This document shows, in pieces, positions 1 to 7,543 of a DNA stretch of 28,106 nucleotides. Position numbers and translations under genes: made by a program. The notes under the pieces were generated by a model. That model made no database searches. It had not been told where the DNA came from and saw only the letters and a list, made by a program, of their open reading frames with translations. The DNA comes from UBA10449 sp005883585 (lineage in GTDB: Bacteria > Chloroflexota > Dormibacteria > Dormibacterales > Dormibacteraceae). Every line of letters begins with the position of its first letter. The first letter of the stretch is position 1. The DNA is taken from contig VBFD01000079.1 of NCBI GenBank assembly GCA_005883585.1, forward strand, positions 1-28,106, given 5' to 3'.

Positions 1-1100
1 GGGGTGCATCGGCAGGTGCGAAAAGGATCGCCCAGCCACCCGCACGGGCAGGGGTTCGTAGCCGCCACCAGCGTGAAGAGCGCCGGGTAGGTGACCGAGC
101 CGCCCGACCTTGTGATCGTCACCCTCCCGGTCTCGAGCGGCTGCCTCAACGCCTGTAGCACGTTGGCCTGAAACTCGGCAAGCTCGTCCAGGAAGAGCAC
201 GCCGTGGTTGGCGCGGCTAATCTCTCCCGGCAGCGCGTACCCGGACCCGCCGCCGATGAGGCCCGCCATCGAGATGCCGTGATGCGGGGCGCGGAAGGGC
301 CGGGTCCAGTCGATGGGGCGCCCGGGCAGAAGGTCGCCTAGCAGGCTTCTCACCTGCGCCACGTCGAAGGCCTCGCTCAGCTCGAGGGGCGGCAGGATGC
401 CGGGCAGGCAGCGCGCCAACATTGTCTTGCCGGCTCCGGGTGGGCCGCTGAGTAAGAGGTGATGCCCGCCCGCGGCCGCGACCTCGATCGCACGTCGCGC
501 TTCCTCCTGTCCGTGGACCTCGGCAAGATCGTGCTCGACATCTGACCCAGTCGATTCGAGCGTGGCGTCGGTGAACGGCTGCGGGGCGATCTGAGGGCCG
601 CCACGCAGGTGGGCAACGACTTCAGCGAGATGCCCGCACGGGATGACCTCCAGGCCGTTGACGAGCGCCGCCTCGTCCGCATCGATGGCGGGCACGAACA
701 ACCGCTGGTAGCCGATCTTCTTCAGGCATCGGGCCGCGACCAGCACGCCGTCGACATGCCTGATGGCGCCGTCGAGCGCGAGCTCGCCCAGGAACGCGCT
801 GCGTTCGAGCACGCGCCCGCCCGATTCCGCGAGCGAGATGGCGACCGCCATCGCGAGGTCGAGCCCGCTGCCGGTCTTTCGCATCTCCGCCGGCGCGAGG
901 TTCACCGTCAGTCGCTTTCCAGGAAATGCGAAGCCGCTGTTCTTGATCGCCGACCGAACGCGCTCGCGCGCCTCTTTGACCGAAGTCGCCGCGAGCCCGA
1001 CGAGGAAGAATTTCGTCTCGCCGTTGGCGCTGTCAGCCTGGACCTCAACGCGACGCGCTTCGAGGCCGGCGAGCACGCAAGAATCGACGGTGGCGAGCAC
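1..1100 (-). CDS. comM: YifB/ComM-family Mg-chelatase-like AAA+ ATPase (partial, C-terminus off the window)
   Basis: About 366 residues of a roughly 500-residue family are present; the 3' end is cut by the window edge. The N-terminal part has the ChlI-type (Lon-protease-S16-like) fold, with the typical opening LATVDSCVLAGLEARRVEV and the FPGKRLTVNLAPAE block. The AAA+ module follows: Walker A GPPGAGKT (plus-strand region about 440-470), the RPFRAPHHGIS block, GEISRANHGVLFLDELAEF containing Walker B, and LVAATNPCPCG near the edge. In naturally competent bacteria ComM is a hexameric branch-migration helicase in transformation; in other lineages the role is unproved. GTG at 1100 fits the family N-terminus; there is no clear ribosome binding site, but a -10-like TAACGT lies at 1107-1112, six bases upstream. 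Whether this lineage is competent cannot be told from here. Confidence 0.93.
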   Translation of the reverse strand, partial: MLATVDSCVLAGLEARRVEVQADSANGETKFFLVGLAATSVKEARERVRSAIKNSGFAFPGKRLTVNLAPAEMRKTGSGLDLAMAVAISLAESGGRVLERSAFLGELALDGAIRHVDGVLVAARCLKKIGYQRLFVPAIDADEAALVNGLEVIPCGHLAEVVAHLRGGPQIAPQPFTDATLESTGSDVEHDLAEVHGQEEARRAIEVAAAGGHHLLLSGPPGAGKTMLARCLPGILPPLELSEAFDVAQVRSLLGDLLPGRPIDWTRPFRAPHHGISMAGLIGGGSGYALPGEISRANHGVLFLDELAEFQANVLQALRQPLETGRVTITRSGGSVTYPALFTLVAATNPCPCGWLGDPFRTCRCT

Positions 1101-1144
1101 GCACCGACGTTATCGGGATAGGTGTGCGATGACAGCCCAGGCTG

Positions 1145-1229
1145 TTAAGACTCCTTTTCCGCACGTTTTGATCCAAACGCGCGGCTGCGAGGCGCGCGAT
1201 ACGCACGTTTGGCTCAAGACGAGCCTTAA
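1145..1229. repeat. Long imperfect inverted repeat between the MBL gene and comM
   Basis: Bases 1164-1183 pair with 1202-1221 with only a few mismatches (core TTGATCCAAACGCGCG against CGCACGTTTGGCTCAA, 14 of 16). Outside this, TTAAGACTC at 1145-1153 pairs with GAGCCTTAA at 1221-1229 with one mismatch, leaving a 10-base interior bulge on the left. The repeat fills most of the 133-base gap between the MBL stop (1234) and the comM start (1100). No T-run follows the stem in either direction, so a classical intrinsic terminator is not obvious. It may be a structured RNA terminator or leader, or a degenerate mobile palindrome. Confidence 0.6.
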
Positions 1230-1233
1230 GGGA

Positions 1234-2070
1234 TCAGGCCAGGCGGGGTTCGGGGCGCCAGCGGCCGCCTTCTTCCAGGTAACCAGCCGGCATGTCCGGC
1301 TCGTGGCTCAACAACAGCAGCCACCGATGCTTCTCGGCTTCGTCAAAGAGGCGCGCCTTCTCCTGGAGCACCCTCAGCGGCTCGATGTCGGCCGCCATCG
1401 TCCACGGCACTCGCAGGTGCGGTGTCTGGCAAACGAGGTCTCCGGTCACCGCGCACGCAAGCTCGCCCGAGCGCAACACGATGACCTGGCTGCCCGGCGT
1501 GTGCCCGCCGACGTGGCGCACGTGGACGCCCGGAAGAACTTCCGCATCACCGTCCAGGAACTCCACCAGGTTGTTGCCGTCGGCCAGAGGCGTGAAGTCA
1601 TCGGTCACGTAAGTCGCCTGGGTGCGCACGTTGGGAGTAAGCGCAAAGTCCCACTCGCTCCTCTGGATGAAGTGCCGAGCCTTCGGAAACGTGAGCTCGA
1701 GGCAGCCGCCATCCAACCGCGTCAGCCCGCCGGCATGATCCCAATGCAAGTGCGTCGTGATGACGGCATCCACCTCATCCGGACGGATGCCCACGCGCCG
1801 CAGTGAATGCAGCAGGCCCTCCGGCTCGCGCAGCGCGACCTGGAGTGCACGCTTCTCGCTCAACTTCGTGCCGATGCCTGTCTCGCAAACGATCACCTTT
1901 CCGTTCACACGAGCTATGAGGCCGACGCAGGCCATATCGATCATGTTGTTGCCGTCGGCAGGCTTCTGCTTCTCCCACAGGACCTTGGGAACGACGCCGA
2001 ACATGAGCCCGCCGTCGGCCTTCCATCTCCCCGCGATGAGGATGTAAAGCTCTAAGTCTCCCAGCCTCAC
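1234..2070 (-). CDS. Metallo-beta-lactamase-fold hydrolase
   Basis: 278 residues. The zinc-site motif THLHWDH is at residues 106-112, the later ligand HTPGS at 190-194, GD at 210-211 and the final His in LLSHEPD at 256, so all ligands of a two-metal MBL hydrolase are present. The N-terminal block with LMFGVVPKVLWEK is typical of the lactonase-like (AHL-lactonase/AttM-like) subgroup, but the substrate cannot be named. GTG at 2070 places the MRLGDLELYIL start as in homologues; a longer reading into the neighbouring ABC gene is only antisense. There is no Shine-Dalgarno; ATATTA lies six bases upstream, fitting a leaderless mRNA. It is divergent from the ABC ATPase gene, with 21 bases between the two start codons. 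Confidence 0.88.
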   Translation of the reverse strand: MRLGDLELYILIAGRWKADGGLMFGVVPKVLWEKQKPADGNNMIDMACVGLIARVNGKVIVCETGIGTKLSEKRALQVALREPEGLLHSLRRVGIRPDEVDAVITTHLHWDHAGGLTRLDGGCLELTFPKARHFIQRSEWDFALTPNVRTQATYVTDDFTPLADGNNLVEFLDGDAEVLPGVHVRHVGGHTPGSQVIVLRSGELACAVTGDLVCQTPHLRVPWTMAADIEPLRVLQEKARLFDEAEKHRWLLLLSHEPDMPAGYLEEGGRWRPEPRLA

Positions 2071-2091
2071 GGTGACTAATATGCAGCGGCA
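2071..2091. promoter_or_regulatory. Putative bidirectional promoter core between divergent genes
   Basis: Only 21 bases separate GTG of the MBL gene (2070, minus) from ATG of the ABC ATPase (2092, plus). TAATAT at 2077-2082 is a good -10 hexamer for plus and reads ATATTA on minus, so one near-symmetric element could open both ways. It lies nine bases before the plus ATG and six before the minus GTG, placing both expected transcription starts at or next to the start codons. Any -35 would lie inside the opposite gene; none was convincing. Confidence 0.5.
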
Positions 2092-3012
2092 ATGGCCGTC
2101 GCGGCGATCAGTACCGGAAACCTGTCCAAGGATTACGGCTTGGGTCGCGGCCTTTTCGACCTCGACCTGCAGATCCCGCAGCAGGAGGTCTTCGGCTTCC
2201 TGGGCCCGAACGGCGCCGGCAAATCGACCACGATCCGCTGCTTGATGGGGCTGATCCGCCCAACCGCCGGCTCCGCCCACGTCTTCGGACTCGACTGCCT
2301 GCGCGACTACGTCGCGGTCAAGCGCAAGGTGGGGTACATCCCGGGAGACATGCCGCAGTTCGGAAGTCTCCGAGGCTCGGAGGTGGTGGCGTACCTGGGC
2401 GCGCTGCGCGGTGGCGCCGACCTCAAAGTCGTGCGCAGCCTGGCCGAGAGGTTCAGCCTCGACCTCAGCCGCCGGTATCGCGAATACTCCAGCGGCAACA
2501 AGCGGAAGCTGGGAATCGTTCTCGCGTTCATGCACCAGCCCCCCCTCCTGATACTCGACGAACCGACCGGGGGCCTCGACCCTCTGAACCAGCAGGAGTT
2601 CTTCGACCTTGTCGCGGACGCTCGCGAAGATGGAGCGACGATCTTTCTCTCGTCGCACATCCTTTCTGAGGTCGAGCACATATGCGACCGCGTCGGCATC
2701 ATCCGCTCGGGACGCCTCGTGAAGATCGCAGACCTCGACGAGCTGCATCGCATTCGCTTCCACCGCGTCGAGATGGAGTTCGGTCCAGACGCGAATGTGC
2801 CCGTCGACGCGATCCGTTCGGCGACGGGAGTAGAAGACGTCGTTGCCGACGATCGGACGGTCACCTGCACGGTGAGAGGCAGTTTCGAGCCGCTCCTGGA
2901 TGCGATCCGCGGCGCGAACGTGACCAATCTCGTCAGCCATGAGCCGAGCCTCGAGGAGACGTTCCTGGAGTACTACAGGGAGGCTCCTCCAGCCAAAGCC
3001 CTGCCGGCATGA
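2092..3012 (+). CDS. ABC exporter ATP-binding protein
   Basis: 306 residues. Walker A GPNGAGKST is at 38-46, the signature is the degenerate form YSSGNKRKLG at 132-141, Walker B LLILDEP at 152-158, the D-loop GGLD follows, and the H-loop His is at 189. The extra domain after residue 210 matches the DrrA-like/CcmA-type ATPases of ABC-2 exporters. It powers the permease encoded next to it, whose ATG overlaps this stop (ATGA at 3009-3012), so the two are translationally coupled. The start at 2092 has no Shine-Dalgarno and lies nine bases after TAATAT. The likely role is export of a hydrophobic compound; the substrate is unknown. Confidence 0.92.
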   Translation: MAVAAISTGNLSKDYGLGRGLFDLDLQIPQQEVFGFLGPNGAGKSTTIRCLMGLIRPTAGSAHVFGLDCLRDYVAVKRKVGYIPGDMPQFGSLRGSEVVAYLGALRGGADLKVVRSLAERFSLDLSRRYREYSSGNKRKLGIVLAFMHQPPLLILDEPTGGLDPLNQQEFFDLVADAREDGATIFLSSHILSEVEHICDRVGIIRSGRLVKIADLDELHRIRFHRVEMEFGPDANVPVDAIRSATGVEDVVADDRTVTCTVRGSFEPLLDAIRGANVTNLVSHEPSLEETFLEYYREAPPAKALPA

Positions 3013-4634
3013 CGGTCGTCACCCTGCTCGCGCTCCGCCTCGGTCGGTGGGGAATCACGGGCTTCGGCTTGATCGCATTCGCAATCTCGCTTCTGCAGAC
3101 CGCGGGCTTCTACCAGGTTGCCGGCCGGACCGAAGCCGAGAGGCGGGCTTTCGGCCGCTCGATGTCGATCCTCGCGGAGCAGTTCGCCGTGATCGTCGCC
3201 GTACCGACGCGTCCAGATACAGTCGGCGGCTACGTCCAGTGGCGCGCCTTTGGATTCCTCGCCATCTTGTTTGCGATCTGGGGCCTGGCGGCGGCGAGCG
3301 GCGCGGCGCGTGGCGACGAGGAGCGGGGCCTGGTGGAGGCGGTCCTTGCAACCGGCCTATCGAAGCCGCGGCTGATCGCGGCAAGGATGACGGCCTACAC
3401 GCTTGGCAGCCTGGTTGCCGCCTTCGCGGCGAGCGCGGGCTTTCTCGTCGGCGTGGCCACTGGTGGCGAAACGTTCACCGTCGCGCCGGCGCTGCAAGCG
3501 GCACTCCCGCTGGCGGCCCTGGGAATCTGCTGCTTCTCGCTGACGATGCTCTTGGCGCAGCTCGGGAGCGCCCGAAGCGCCACCGCGATCGCGGGTGTCG
3601 TCCTGCTCGGCCTGTTCCTCGTCAACAGGCTCAGCCAGACGTTCGACTTCCTGGTGCCCTGGCGGCCGGTGTCGCCATTTCACTACTACGAACAGAGCTC
3701 GCCACTGGCGCCCTATGGGATTCTTGACGTGAGAGCGACGCTCATCCTGGTGGCGGTCGCAATCGCGGCCGCGGTGTTCGCGACCCTGGCTTTCAGATAT
3801 CGCGACCTCGGCTCGCCACTCATCAGCCTTCCTGCCTCGAGCAGGCCCGCCAGCTACGAGATGTCGATGTCGGTGGCCTGGCGTATCCCGGTGATGCGCG
3901 ACCTCTACGACCGCCGCGTCAGCCTGCTCATCTGGGCGGCGGGTCTTTCGGCGCTGGGCGCGCTCTTCGTCGTCCTGACCAAGGAGATCGTGCAGCCCCT
4001 GCTGTCCATACCGGCCCTGTCGCGCTATTTCTCCAATTACCTGACCGGCGACGTGTATGCGTCGTTCCTCGGCTATATCTGGTTCGGTTTCGCGCAGCTG
4101 CTGATGGCCGGTTTCGCGATCACCCAGGTCGCGCGCTGGAGCGCGGAAGATTCGGATGGACGCCTCGAGCTCATCCTCAGCAATCCAATCTCCAGGGTTC
4201 GCATCGTCGTCGAGCGCGCGATCGTGCTTGCCGTTGGAGCATTGATCATCGCCGCGGTGAGTGGTGTCGCCGTCGGCATCGAAGCCCACTACCAATCCAT
4301 CGAGCTCGATCGCGGGCGGCTCGTCGAAGCTTCTCTGCTGCTGGTGCCGTTCACCCTAGTCTTCGGAGCCGTCGGCGCACTGCTCGCGTCGCGCCTGCCG
4401 CGCGCCACGGTCGGGCTGCTCGGAGCCTTTGCGTTCGCGAGCTACGTCGGGGTCCAGCTCGGACCGATCTTCAAGCTCCCGGAATGGGTGCAGGACCTTT
4501 CGGCGTTCAAGCTCTATGGGCAGCCGCTCACCGGTGGCGTGGACCAGACCGGATTTTTGATCATGATTGGAATCGTGGTCGTCGCCCTGACGGCTTCGGC
4601 AATCGTGATGAAGCGTCGAGACATTGGCGCCTGA
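3009..4634 (+). CDS. ABC-2 type permease, polyketide/ionophore-exporter-like
   Basis: 541 residues, strongly hydrophobic, with about twelve predicted membrane segments in two repeated halves (roughly 15-290 and 300-540). This layout and length match the large single-chain permeases of actinobacterial polyether or polyketide exporters (TnrB3-like). The MEAVLATGLSKPRLI-type loop after segment two and its second-half counterpart DGRLELILSNPISRVRI are the cytoplasmic coupling regions expected to contact the ATPase. The start ATG overlaps the ATPase stop. It would act in the cytoplasmic membrane with the preceding ATPase. Substrate not predictable. A weak hairpin (CTAC-GAAAA-GTAG, about 4661-4674) follows the stop but is not a convincing terminator. 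Confidence 0.88.
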   Translation: MTVVTLLALRLGRWGITGFGLIAFAISLLQTAGFYQVAGRTEAERRAFGRSMSILAEQFAVIVAVPTRPDTVGGYVQWRAFGFLAILFAIWGLAAASGAARGDEERGLVEAVLATGLSKPRLIAARMTAYTLGSLVAAFAASAGFLVGVATGGETFTVAPALQAALPLAALGICCFSLTMLLAQLGSARSATAIAGVVLLGLFLVNRLSQTFDFLVPWRPVSPFHYYEQSSPLAPYGILDVRATLILVAVAIAAAVFATLAFRYRDLGSPLISLPASSRPASYEMSMSVAWRIPVMRDLYDRRVSLLIWAAGLSALGALFVVLTKEIVQPLLSIPALSRYFSNYLTGDVYASFLGYIWFGFAQLLMAGFAITQVARWSAEDSDGRLELILSNPISRVRIVVERAIVLAVGALIIAAVSGVAVGIEAHYQSIELDRGRLVEASLLLVPFTLVFGAVGALLASRLPRATVGLLGAFAFASYVGVQLGPIFKLPEWVQDLSAFKLYGQPLTGGVDQTGFLIMIGIVVVALTASAIVMKRRDIGA

Positions 4635-4695
4635 GGCTCGGCTGCACTGGCTCCAAGCGACCTACGAAAAGTAGCCAGCGTCTGGATTTAGGAGG

Positions 4696-4701
4696 TACAC
4701 T
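4696..4701 (+). promoter_or_regulatory. Putative -10 element of ku
   Basis: TACACT lies eight bases before the ku ATG (4710), which would give a leaderless or near-leaderless mRNA. An AGGAGGT string at 4690-4696 overlaps it but is 13 bases from the ATG, far for a Shine-Dalgarno, so the two readings compete. No clear -35 was seen. Confidence 0.35.
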
Positions 4702-4709
4702 TCGACGCC

Positions 4710-5552
4710 ATGCCGAGATCGATGTGGAAAGGAGTCGTCTCGTTCGGGATGGTGTCGATACCCATCCGCCTCTACAACGCCACCGAATCAAGCGCCAAGG
4801 TCTCTTTCCGGCAGCTCTGTCCGGACCATCACTCTCCCATCAGCTACAAGCGCTGGTGCGCGGAGGGTGAGCATGAGGTCCAGTACGGGGAGATCCTGAA
4901 GGGGTTCGAGGTCGGCAAGGACCGCTACGTCATCATCAACGACAAGGACCTGGACAACATCCCGCTGGCGACCGCCCACAGCATCGACATCACCGAGTTC
5001 GTTCCCAGCGACGACATCGAGCCCGGTCTCTATTACAACAGCGCCTACTACGTCGAGCCGGAGGAGCTGGGCAAGAAGCCGTATCACCTCCTGCGCAAGG
5101 CGCTCGAGGCGACGGGACGGATGGCCGTGGCGAAGATCGCGCTCCGCGATCGTGAGCACCTTGCCGCGCTCCATCCGATGAACGGCGCGCTGTTGATGAA
5201 CACACTTCACTGGCCGGACGAGATCCGCTCGATTGAAGGTCTGAAGGGTCTCGAGGGCGAGGTCAAGATCAACCCCAAGGAGCTCGAGATGGCGAAGGCC
5301 CTCATCGAGAGCCTCGCGGACTCATTCGACGCGAGCCGCTACAAGGACGAGTACCGCGAGGCGGTCATGAAGGTCGTCCAGGCGAAGATCGACGGCGAGG
5401 TCATCGAAGCGCCGGCCCCTCCGCAGACAGCGAAGGTCATGGACCTCATGGAAGCCTTGAGGGCCTCGGTCGACGCCGCCAAGAAGTCTCGAGCCGCGCG
5501 CGACAAAGCCGCGCCTGCCGAAGCCAAGAGGGCCCGCCGAAAAGCCTCCTGA
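4710..5552 (+). CDS. ku: Non-homologous end-joining protein Ku
   Basis: 280 residues, the normal length for bacterial Ku. The opening MPRSMWKGVVSFGMVSIPIR is diagnostic, and the Ku core continues through the RYVIINDKDLDNI, SIDITEFVP and PIYY-equivalent LYYNSAYYVEP blocks, with NGALLMNTLHWPDEIR near residue 160. Bacterial Ku is a homodimer that threads onto broken DNA ends and recruits the NHEJ ligase. The C-terminal tail (about 250-280) is rich in Lys, Arg and Ala, as in the DNA-binding extension of mycobacterial Ku. The ATP-dependent ligase follows 23 bases downstream, completing a minimal two-gene NHEJ set. Confidence 0.97.
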   Translation: MPRSMWKGVVSFGMVSIPIRLYNATESSAKVSFRQLCPDHHSPISYKRWCAEGEHEVQYGEILKGFEVGKDRYVIINDKDLDNIPLATAHSIDITEFVPSDDIEPGLYYNSAYYVEPEELGKKPYHLLRKALEATGRMAVAKIALRDREHLAALHPMNGALLMNTLHWPDEIRSIEGLKGLEGEVKINPKELEMAKALIESLADSFDASRYKDEYREAVMKVVQAKIDGEVIEAPAPPQTAKVMDLMEALRASVDAAKKSRAARDKAAPAEAKRARRKAS

Positions 5553-5561
5553 TCCTCGCCC

Positions 5562-5567
5562 TATAAG
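5562..5567 (+). promoter_or_regulatory. Putative -10 element of the DNA ligase gene
   Basis: TATAAG lies between the ku stop and the ligase and is eight bases before CTG at 5576, the proposed ligase start. The spacing matches other starts in this window. It may be chance; co-transcription with ku is equally likely. Confidence 0.25.
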
Positions 5568-5575
5568 CTGGAAGC

Positions 5576-6607
5576 CTGGAAGAATCCAACCAGCTCCAGA
5601 TCGAGCTCGAGAGCTTCCCGAACGAGCTGCGCCCGATGCAGGCCGCTTCAGCCGAGGCTCCGTTCAGCTCGCCGGAGTACCTCTTCGAGGTCAAGTGGGA
5701 TGGGTTGCGCTGCATGCTGTTTCGCGACCCCGACGGCAAGGTTCACCTGCAGGACCGAGGCCTCAACGACCTGACGGCCGACCTTCCCGAGGTCATAGCG
5801 GCTGCGGCTCGGGTCCCGCCTGGCAGCGTCATCGATGGCGAGCTCGTGGCCACCGACCCGGACGGGCGGCCCGATTACACACGCCTTCGCGAGCGGCTCA
5901 CCTCCGGCGCCGCGCGCAAAGACGAGATTCCGGTCGCCTACCTCGCATTCGATGCGTTGTATCTGGACGAGAAGCCCTTGCTGCGCCAGCCGCTGGCGCG
6001 ACGGCGTGCGCGCCTGCACAAGGCCGTGGAAGCGGGCGGCCATATCTTCGTGCCCGACCACATCGAGGAGGATGGCGTCGAGCTGTATGAGGCGTGCCTC
6101 GAGCGCGGCCTCGAGGGGGTGGTCGCGAAACACAGCCAGAGCCCATACGTCCCCGGCCAGCGCAGCCCCTTCTGGCTGAAGGTCAAGGCGGTGAAATCAG
6201 ATGACTTCGTCGTCATCGGATGGACCGGGACCGCGCCATTCGAAGCCCTGCTTGTCGGCTACCACGAGGACGGACGGCTCCTGCCGTGCGGGACGGTAGG
6301 CGGTGGCTATGACAAGACCATGATGGAGACGATCAGGACGACGCTGGCCGACCTGGCAACCGACGCCTCCCCACTCGACCCGGAGCCGATCATGACCAAA
6401 CCGGTGCGGTGGGTACGGCCGGAGCTGGTGGTCAGCGTCCGCTACTCGGAATGGTCGCCCGACGGCACGCTCCGATTTCCGATCTTCAACGGCCTGCGGC
6501 CGGAGGTGCATCCCGCCGAGGCCGTGAGGCATCGGCCCCGCGTCGTCATCGAGGGACACGTCAAGCCGGGTTCGCCCGCCCACTCCTTGACGCGCTTCCC
6601 GTTCTGA
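5576..6607 (+). CDS. ATP-dependent DNA ligase, LigD/LigC-type ligase domain only
   Basis: About 343 residues from CTG 5576, or 323 from ATG 5636. The adenylation motif EVKWDGLR carries the nucleotidyl Lys (about residue 40); motif III AYLAFDALYLD, motif IV EGVVAK and motif V FWLKVKA follow, then an OB-fold domain with VGGGYD and the RPELVVSVRYSEWS block. The polymerase and phosphoesterase domains of multidomain LigD are absent. ATG 5636 falls inside the conserved ELRPM(L/Q)A segment that normally follows 15-20 residues, and the frame is open back to a stop at 5564 with no ATG, GTG or TTG; CTG 5576 is therefore the best candidate start. It would seal double-strand breaks with Ku. The stop overlaps the next start (TGATG). 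Confidence 0.9.
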   Translation: MEESNQLQIELESFPNELRPMQAASAEAPFSSPEYLFEVKWDGLRCMLFRDPDGKVHLQDRGLNDLTADLPEVIAAAARVPPGSVIDGELVATDPDGRPDYTRLRERLTSGAARKDEIPVAYLAFDALYLDEKPLLRQPLARRRARLHKAVEAGGHIFVPDHIEEDGVELYEACLERGLEGVVAKHSQSPYVPGQRSPFWLKVKAVKSDDFVVIGWTGTAPFEALLVGYHEDGRLLPCGTVGGGYDKTMMETIRTTLADLATDASPLDPEPIMTKPVRWVRPELVVSVRYSEWSPDGTLRFPIFNGLRPEVHPAEAVRHRPRVVIEGHVKPGSPAHSLTRFPF

Positions 6608-7530
6608 TGGCGTCGGACCTCGATGCCGTCACCGCGGCCTTCAGCTTCACGGGAGGGTTCATCGCGCGCCGCCTGCTCGCCGCAGGGCGGCGTGTGCGGA
6701 CGCTCACCAACCACCCGCACCGGCCGGGCGCTGAGGGAATGGATGTGGAAGTCGCGCCCCTTCAGTTCGCCGACCGCGAGGCGCTGGTCGAGAGCCTTCG
6801 CGGCGTCGACGTGCTCTACAACACGTACTGGATTCGATTCCCACACGAGAAGCTCGGGTTCGGCGACGCGATCGCGAACACTCGAAAACTCATGGGGGCG
6901 GCCGCCGATGCCGGTGTGCGCAAGGTGGTCCACATCAGCGTGAGCAACCCGTCGCGCGACTCGCCCCTTGACTATTACGCGGGAAAGGCGCGCACGGAAG
7001 AGGTGGTGCGCGAATCCGGCCTGTCCTGGGCGGTGGTCAGACCGACGCTGATCTTCGGCCAGGGCGACGTCCTGCTGAACAACATCGCCTGGATGCTGCG
7101 ACGTTTCCCTGTGTTCTTCGTGCCCGGCAACGGCCACTACAGGGTGCAGCCGGTGGCGGGAGAGGACGTAGCCGACATCGCCATTTGGGCCGCCAGCGTG
7201 TCGGAGCACGTCACCGTGGATGCGGCAGGTCCCGAGATCATCGCGTATGCCGAGCTGGTGGAGAGCATCGCGATCGCCATCCATCACACCCGCGCGCTTC
7301 TGTTCTCCCCACCCGGCCTCACCCTTTTCGCGAGTCGCTTTTTGGGGCGTTACGTGAAGGATGTCATCCTCACGCCCGAGGAGCTCAGCGGCCTGATGGA
7401 GGAGCTTCTCGTCTCGAAGGAGCTACCCCGCGGCCGCACTCGCCTGGACGACTGGCTGCTTCGCTCCCACGACACCCTGGGCCAGAAATATGCGTCGGAG
7501 CTCGACCGGCACTTCCGACCGGCCTTGTAA
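6607..7530 (+). CDS. NAD(P)-binding, NmrA/NDUFA9-like atypical SDR protein
   Basis: 307 residues. The N-terminal Rossmann segment VTAAFSFTGGFIARRLLAAG follows the pattern of 'TGAFSFTG' atypical short-chain dehydrogenases, but the first glycine of the dinucleotide motif is Ala here. Later family blocks are the YNTYWIRF stretch, VRKVVHISVSNPS and the YYAGKARTEEVVRESGLSWAVVRPTLIFG segment with the Tyr-x3-Lys-like pair. Relatives act as NADPH sensors, isoflavone-reductase-like enzymes or complex I accessory factors, so no reaction is assigned. ATG 6607 overlaps the ligase stop (TGATG), so it is translationally coupled to the end-joining genes; a longer frame starting at 6409 lies inside the ligase and is rejected. 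Confidence 0.82.
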   Translation: MASDLDAVTAAFSFTGGFIARRLLAAGRRVRTLTNHPHRPGAEGMDVEVAPLQFADREALVESLRGVDVLYNTYWIRFPHEKLGFGDAIANTRKLMGAAADAGVRKVVHISVSNPSRDSPLDYYAGKARTEEVVRESGLSWAVVRPTLIFGQGDVLLNNIAWMLRRFPVFFVPGNGHYRVQPVAGEDVADIAIWAASVSEHVTVDAAGPEIIAYAELVESIAIAIHHTRALLFSPPGLTLFASRFLGRYVKDVILTPEELSGLMEELLVSKELPRGRTRLDDWLLRSHDTLGQKYASELDRHFRPAL

Positions 7531-7543
7531 CCTGCCTCTACCG

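Noticed and set aside
1234..2940. A 568-residue minus-strand reading frame covering the MBL gene and the whole ABC ATPase gene
   Set aside because: Only the part from GTG 2070 matches a protein family; the rest is antisense to a clear ABC ATPase.
3357..4295. Long minus-strand open frame (about 312 codons)
   Set aside because: Arg/Asp-rich antisense of the permease gene, with no family motif; an effect of high GC.
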